Positions 5,001 to 8,249 of a stretch of 8,249 nucleotides of DNA are shown one piece after another. Source of the DNA: Candidatus Saccharibacteria bacterium UBA2112. Its GTDB lineage: Bacteria > Patescibacteriota > Saccharimonadia > Saccharimonadales > Saccharimonadaceae. The translations under genes were made by a program, and so were the position numbers. Location of the stretch: NCBI GenBank assembly GCA_002331045.1, contig DCYK01000019.1, positions 1-8,249 of the forward strand. Reading direction: 5' to 3'. The notes below the pieces were generated by a model that saw only the letters and a list, made by a program, of their open reading frames with translations, was not told where the DNA came from and did no database searches. Every line of letters starts with the position of its first letter. Within the stretch, counting starts at the first letter, position 1.

Positions 5001-5009
5001 ACGCTGCTA
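5000..5009 (+). repeat. GACGCTGCTA direct repeat flanking the tRNA unit
   Basis: Identical to 4737-4746. Its CGCTGCTA core is also the tRNA acceptor 3' strand (on the minus strand). The two direct copies bracket the folded RNA plus tRNA as a unit of about 260 bp. Confidence 0.55.
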
Positions 5010-5100
5010 ATAAAATTGCAACGAACCATATTGTAACAGATACGGACGTTTTTTAATAGATAAGGGAGAGTATGACGTATATAATGATTACCCTGAAATC

Positions 5101-5123
5101 GAAGAGCCCGCTTGGGGCTCTTC
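5101..5123 (-). terminator. Terminator-like hairpin after the 5129-5548 gene
   Basis: GAAGAGCCC and GGGCTCTTC form a perfect 9-bp stem with a 5-nt loop, five bases past the minus-strand stop codon. The U-run is poor (GATTTC), but the position fits a terminator. The hairpin argues against the competing plus-strand frame (5072-5404) that contains it. Confidence 0.6.
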
Positions 5124-5128
5124 CGCGC

Positions 5129-5548
5129 CTAAGCACGTCGAGATTCCCTTGCGGGCCGTATAGAAGGGCTGGAGTTCGTAGCGCCACGTCCCCGCAGAAT
5201 GTCACGAATACCGTGAGCACCGTGATTGTCCTGCATAAGTCCATGCCAGTACCACATGATGCCCTGGAGGTTCCGGAAAGAGCGGACTCTCTCGACGACA
5301 AGCGCTTCGAGGTCACTCTCCGTCAGCGCGTCAACCGGACCGTTCCGCCAGTCGTTTGCCAACTGACCTATCGTCACATTGTGAAGACGGTAAATCTTCT
5401 CTAGCTCCCCGTTTGCACGATAGACATCGCCGATGTTCAGAAAGGCTCTGACCGGTGCGAAGTTACCTCCCAGATGCTCCTCCAGCTGGATCGCCAGATC
5501 TTCCAGCTCCTCAAAAAACGTTTCACTCAGTACCTTAAACTTGGGCAT
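5129..5548 (-). CDS. Hypothetical protein, 139 aa
   Basis: I do not recognise the family. The protein is soluble and acidic in its first half (MPKFKVLSETFFEELEDLAI), probably mostly helical, with a Trp/His-containing segment (GIMWYWHGLMQDNHGAHGI) and a Ser/Arg-rich tail that may be disordered. The start at 5548 has GGGAG five bases ahead and a promoter upstream; the frame's earlier ATGs (to 5671) lie upstream of that promoter. It ends five bases before a 9-bp hairpin. Base composition is more GC-rich than the island. The MPK start, GGGAG site and isolated promoter resemble the 43-288 gene. A plus-strand frame (5072-5404) with a GGGAG-like site overlaps it, but its sequence looks non-protein-like. 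Confidence 0.65.
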   Translation of the reverse strand: MPKFKVLSETFFEELEDLAIQLEEHLGGNFAPVRAFLNIGDVYRANGELEKIYRLHNVTIGQLANDWRNGPVDALTESDLEALVVERVRSFRNLQGIMWYWHGLMQDNHGAHGIRDILRGRGATNSSPSIRPARESRRA

Positions 5549-5585
5549 GAGCTCCCTCTCTGCAGTAGGTGGTGAAAATTCTTTT

Positions 5586-5613
5586 ATCATACAACTATAC
5601 CGACAAAAATCAA
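5586..5613 (-). promoter_or_regulatory. Promoter of the 5129-5548 gene
   Basis: TTGATT (5608-5613), a 16-nt spacer, TATGAT (5586-5591) on the minus strand. The start falls near 5579, giving a leader of about 30 nt with the GGGAG site. Further upstream AGCGATG/CATCGCT (5691-5706) is a short palindrome of unknown use. Confidence 0.5.
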
Positions 5614-5742
5614 GCTCATCGGCATACTGACAATGCAAATTGAGAATCGAAACAAAACCCAGAATGGGCAATAGGTGAGTATAAGCACCAAGCGATGTGC
5701 ATCGCTGCCATTGTTTATTAGTCAGTAAAATTTACGCCATAC

Positions 5743-5776
5743 AAAAAGCCACTCCACTTTGTTCGGAGTAGCTTTT
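5743..5776 (-). terminator. Intrinsic terminator of the 47-aa gene
   Basis: On the minus strand AAAAGCTACTCC pairs with GGAGTGGCTTTT (12 bp, one G-U) around a 9-nt loop, ending in TTTTT. It lies 18 bases past the stop codon at 5795. The wobble pair is a mismatch on the plus strand, so the minus strand is the intended direction. Confidence 0.75.
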
Positions 5777-5794
5777 ATTAACACGTTAACTATT

Positions 5795-5938
5795 TTATAG
5801 TTCAGCTTCTACAGTCGCTGCTTCGCGTCGATCCAAAAAATCTAGTAGTTCAGACATAGATCGCTGTCGCTCCCAGCTAGATAAACTAATCGTCTCAAGC
5901 GCCCGCTCGGTTGTCGTGATGATTGATGCCTTTTTCAT
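5795..5938 (-). CDS. 47-aa small protein, unknown function
   Basis: A short gene with complete expression signals: a TTGCTT-17-TATATT promoter, a leader of about 30 nt, an AAAGGA ribosome site six bases before the ATG, and a strong terminator after the stop. The product starts MKKASIITTTERALETI, contains WERQRSMSELLDFLDRREA and ends AATVEAEL. It is charged and likely helical throughout; no TM helix, no cysteine. The LLDFLDRREA segment would be amphipathic and could bind a partner. It is divergent from the plus-strand membrane/ATP-cone/flavoprotein operon, sharing a 145-bp intergenic region, so it might regulate that operon; this is inference. I do not recognise a family. Confidence 0.75.
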   Translation of the reverse strand: MKKASIITTTERALETISLSSWERQRSMSELLDFLDRREAATVEAEL

Positions 5939-5976
5939 CCTTTTCCTTTTTTTGTTTTTTATTGCTTAACATATTT

Positions 5977-6005
5977 AATATATCATACATTTTACAAAAA
6001 AGCAA
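5977..6005 (-). promoter_or_regulatory. Promoter of the 47-aa gene
   Basis: TTGCTT (6000-6005), 17-nt spacer, TATATT (5977-5982) on the minus strand. It is back to back with the plus-strand promoter at 6031-6059. Confidence 0.6.
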
Positions 6006-6030
6006 TAGCATTTTACACATTTCGTCACTT

Positions 6031-6059
6031 TTGCGTCCCCATTGTGCTTGTGGTAGAAT
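6031..6059 (+). promoter_or_regulatory. Promoter of the membrane/ATP-cone/flavoprotein operon
   Basis: TTGCGT (6031-6036), 17-nt spacer, TAGAAT (6054-6059). Transcription would start near 6066. An AAAGGA ribosome site lies at 6066-6071, a rather long 11 bases before the ATG at 6083. Confidence 0.65.
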
Positions 6060-6082
6060 TGTGATAAAGGATAAAGACAAAC

Positions 6083-6808
6083 ATGATCCCTGATAATACA
6101 ACCATCGCTCTCTCTATCGTCTTTCTGGCGGCACTTGTTCACGCGAGCTTTCAACTGAGTATTAGTGTCCTAACTCTGATGAGTGGCCATGCCTTAGGAC
6201 GCAAAACAGCTCACCGTCGACTCGTTCATCTCATCGGTGGGTTTGTAAGTGGCGCAATAGTTATGACGGTCTTTCTTTTGACGTTTATTGCATACCTCGC
6301 CGGTGTGATCATGCCGTTTGGTACACCTGCAATATTATGGGCAATCAGTAGTGGCCTTGCGATCGGTGTCGGTATTGCCGTATGGCTGTTTTATTACCGT
6401 CGTCAACTAGGAACGATCCTTTGGATACCCCGCAGTTTTGCCCGCTACCTTGATAACCGCGCCAAAACAACGAAGAGCGCTGCCGAAAGTTTTAGCCTTG
6501 GCCTGAGTAGCGTTCTCTCAGAGTTGCTATTTATCTTTGCACCGCTTATCATTGCCGCCCTCGTGCTCATTCGTTTGACGCCAGACATGCAGGCACTTGG
6601 CATTTTACTGTACGCGAGTGTTTCCTTACTGCCACTACTCGTGATCAGCCTTTTGATTAGTAACGGACGAAAGATCAGCCGAATTCAGCAATGGCGCGAA
6701 ACTAATAAGCGATTCTTGCAATTTGCAGCTGGTAGCGGCCTACTGATACTGGGCGTTTATATTTATTCCGAGCAGATCGTTATCGTTAACGCGCTAGGGG
6801 GTCTGTAA
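6083..6808 (+). CDS. Six-TM membrane protein of unknown function
   Basis: A 241-aa integral membrane protein with predicted helices near residues 8-32, 47-77, 82-106, 138-163, 171-193 and 210-229. Basic loops (RKTAHRR at 40-46, about 106-131, and about 195-210) are probably cytosolic. The two-times-three helix layout recalls the LysE/CcdA superfamily, and the neighbouring flavoprotein would suit a DsbD/CcdA-type electron carrier. However, the protein contains no cysteine at all, so it cannot shuttle disulfides the way CcdA does. I therefore leave it unnamed. It is first in a three-gene operon; its TAA overlaps the ATG of the ATP-cone gene by one base. Confidence 0.85.
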   Translation: MIPDNTTIALSIVFLAALVHASFQLSISVLTLMSGHALGRKTAHRRLVHLIGGFVSGAIVMTVFLLTFIAYLAGVIMPFGTPAILWAISSGLAIGVGIAVWLFYYRRQLGTILWIPRSFARYLDNRAKTTKSAAESFSLGLSSVLSELLFIFAPLIIAALVLIRLTPDMQALGILLYASVSLLPLLVISLLISNGRKISRIQQWRETNKRFLQFAAGSGLLILGVYIYSEQIVIVNALGGL

Positions 6809-7092
6809 TGGGACTCGCTGTTGACGTTGTCAAACCCTATGGCAAGCAAAAACCGATGACATACGATTCGGAAAAGCTGGCTCGAAGTATCAATAGTGCC
6901 TGCCTCAGCGTACGCACACCGGAGGGCGAAGCAGCATCCACCGCCTCGCATGTTGCGCGCATCGTCAGTCTATGGGTAAATTCAAAACCAGCAATCACCA
7001 CTCACGATATCCGACGACTCGTTGCTCAGCACTTACAACGATACCATCCAGATGCCGCCTATTATTATCTACATCAACGGAGAATCTTATAA
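6808..7092 (+). CDS. Stand-alone ATP-cone domain protein
   Basis: A 94-aa protein that is almost entirely one ATP-cone domain, the nucleotide-binding regulatory module normally found at the N-terminus of class I/III ribonucleotide reductases and in NrdR. The pattern is clear: VVKPYGKQKPMTYDSEKL (7-24, the xVxKxxGxxExFdxxKL strand/turn), SINSAC (28-33), then ITTHDIRRLVAQHL (63-76) and the closing YYYLHQRR (85-92). NrdR's zinc-finger half and any catalytic domain are absent, so it probably acts as a sensor subunit in trans, reporting ATP/dATP to a partner. It has an AGGGGG ribosome site and overlaps both neighbours by one base (TAATG), indicating tight coupling with the membrane protein and the flavoprotein. 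Confidence 0.85.
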   Translation: MGLAVDVVKPYGKQKPMTYDSEKLARSINSACLSVRTPEGEAASTASHVARIVSLWVNSKPAITTHDIRRLVAQHLQRYHPDAAYYYLHQRRIL

Positions 7093-8249
7093 TGGCAAAA
7101 ACACGGTTTGATTTTGACCTGATCGTTATTGGTAGTGGCGCCGGGGGAAGCGCCGCCGCAACTATTGCGGCTCGAGAGGGTAAGCGAGTTGCGATCGTCG
7201 AAGCCGATACATTTGGAGGCACCAGCCCAAACTGGGGTGATGTTCCAATAAAGTCCCTTTTACACGCCACCCAACTCTATGATCAGGCACAGGCAGGATC
7301 ACGGTTTGGCCTGCGCACCGCAACTCTCGGTTATAACTACCCCAGTTTGCTCAACTGGAAGGAACTCGCTGTCAAGCGGACCGGCGCTGGGGGCAATCGA
7401 GCATACTACGACAATGCTGGCGTCACGACGCTCCATGGGCTTGCTCATTTCCTGTCACCGCACGAAATCAATGTCAATCGACGCCACTATTCATCCGAGC
7501 AGTTTTTGATTGCTACTGGTGCTGACTGGAAGATTCCTGACATCCAAGGTACCGAGTCTCTCTCGCTTTTGACACCACGTGATTTGTTAGAGCAAACACG
7601 CCTGCCAAAATCACTGTACATCATTGGCGGTGGTACTACTGGTGTTGAAATTGCCCAACTCATGTCTACTTTGGGTGTGAAGGTGACAATTGCCGACATC
7701 GCATCTCGCCTACTACCTGGCTACGAAAGCGAGGCAGGGGAGTTAACCGAGCACTTATTACGCAAGCAAAAAGGCGTCTCTATTCTCACCCAGACACGCA
7801 CACTCGCAATCGAAAAAGAAAATATCGCCTACCGCGTCACCTACAGCCGTGGCGGTCAAGAACATTCTGTCCGCGTCGATCACGTATTGGTGTGCGCCGG
7901 CCGACGACCAAACGTTGATCTAGGGCTAGAGAATGCTGGCGTCGAATATTCCGACAAGGGTATCGTCGTAGACAAACACCTACAGACAAGCGCCAAGCAC
8001 ATCTATGCGACGGGAGATGTTCTAGGGCAGGTCACCGGACATACTCATACTGCACTCTTGCAGAGCCGTGTCGCCGCTCATAATATCTTGTCAAAAAAGG
8101 CTACCCTCTCACCTGACTATACCGGCACGCCACATGTGATCTTCACCTATCCGTCTATCGCTAGTGTCGGCCTCAATGAAGACGACTGCCTCCGCCGTGA
8201 CCTCCATATCAAGAAAGCGCTTGTTCCACTTTCTGTTGTAGCTCGCAGT
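7092..8249 (+). CDS. Mercuric-reductase-like flavoprotein without redox cysteines (partial)
   Basis: The first 386 residues of a class I pyridine nucleotide-disulfide oxidoreductase-family protein (full length usually 450-480); the window ends inside the C-terminal interface domain. The FAD-binding GSGAGG is at 14-19, the NAD(P)-binding GGGTTGVE at 179-186, and the second FAD motif ATGDV at 306-310. The active-site segment is most like the GGTCPNWGCVPTK of mercuric-reductase relatives, but here reads GGTSPNWGDVPIK (42-54): both catalytic cysteines (positions 45 and 50) are replaced, by Ser and Asp. It can still bind FAD and probably NAD(P)H but cannot reduce a disulfide in the usual way. It could be an NADH oxidase-type or sensor flavoprotein. 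The ATG overlaps the ATP-cone stop codon; GGAG precedes it. Confidence 0.9.
   Translation, partial: MAKTRFDFDLIVIGSGAGGSAAATIAAREGKRVAIVEADTFGGTSPNWGDVPIKSLLHATQLYDQAQAGSRFGLRTATLGYNYPSLLNWKELAVKRTGAGGNRAYYDNAGVTTLHGLAHFLSPHEINVNRRHYSSEQFLIATGADWKIPDIQGTESLSLLTPRDLLEQTRLPKSLYIIGGGTTGVEIAQLMSTLGVKVTIADIASRLLPGYESEAGELTEHLLRKQKGVSILTQTRTLAIEKENIAYRVTYSRGGQEHSVRVDHVLVCAGRRPNVDLGLENAGVEYSDKGIVVDKHLQTSAKHIYATGDVLGQVTGHTHTALLQSRVAAHNILSKKATLSPDYTGTPHVIFTYPSIASVGLNEDDCLRRDLHIKKALVPLSVVARS

Noticed and set aside
5072..5404. Plus-strand open frame with a GGGAG-like site
   Set aside because: It contains the 9-bp terminator-like hairpin at 5101-5123 and lies over the better supported minus-strand gene; the translation is Pro/Arg/Ser-rich and looks non-protein-like.

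Overview
The window looks like chromosome of a small-genome bacterium. My best guess is a Patescibacteria/CPR member, possibly Candidatus Saccharibacteria. The reasons are indirect: compact genes, many short proteins of unknown family, two genes whose ATG lies exactly where a -10 hexamer would start transcription (leaderless), and a lone ATP-cone gene next to a disulfide-reductase relative. UGA acts as a stop (the FtsK-like gene ends in TGA), so the code is standard. No 16S or other marker is present, so the placement is tentative.

Layout. Positions 1-972 carry, on the minus strand, a small GC-rich hypothetical gene and an ITPA-type rdgB (XTP/dITP pyrophosphatase). The rdgB promoter is embedded in a long palindrome at 929-972. 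Positions 973-4738 look like an accessory island: a 4-TM protein and a ComEC-like metallo-beta-lactamase in one minus-strand operon, a stand-alone miniature FtsK/SpoIIIE ATPase on the plus strand, then a minus-strand pair encoding a DUF6804-like membrane protein and a coiled-coil/TM protein. The FtsK-like gene sits between two diverged 108-bp direct repeats. The last pair is preceded by a promoter, a strongly folded RNA with a three-way junction, and an intrinsic terminator. That order suggests a riboswitch-like attenuator or an independent small RNA. The island ends at 4739-4794 in a second copy of the 929-972 palindrome, whose arms contain the 3' end of a tRNA-Met(CAU) gene (4784-4860, minus).

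Upstream of the tRNA on the same strand (4887-5000) is another folded non-coding stretch. Positions 5101-5938 hold two small minus-strand genes with clear promoters and terminators; one encodes only 47 residues. From 6031 to the window end runs a plus-strand operon: a promoter, a six-TM protein, a stand-alone ATP-cone domain and a mercuric-reductase-like flavoprotein. Start and stop codons overlap throughout. The flavoprotein has lost both redox-active cysteines and is cut by the window end.

How the parts work together. The MBL and 4-TM genes are translationally coupled and probably form one functional unit. The membrane protein, ATP-cone and flavoprotein are a second coupled unit, probably a nucleotide-sensing, membrane-linked redox or binding function. 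The palindromes and the tRNA end suggest that the 973-4738 segment was inserted, but no integrase is visible.
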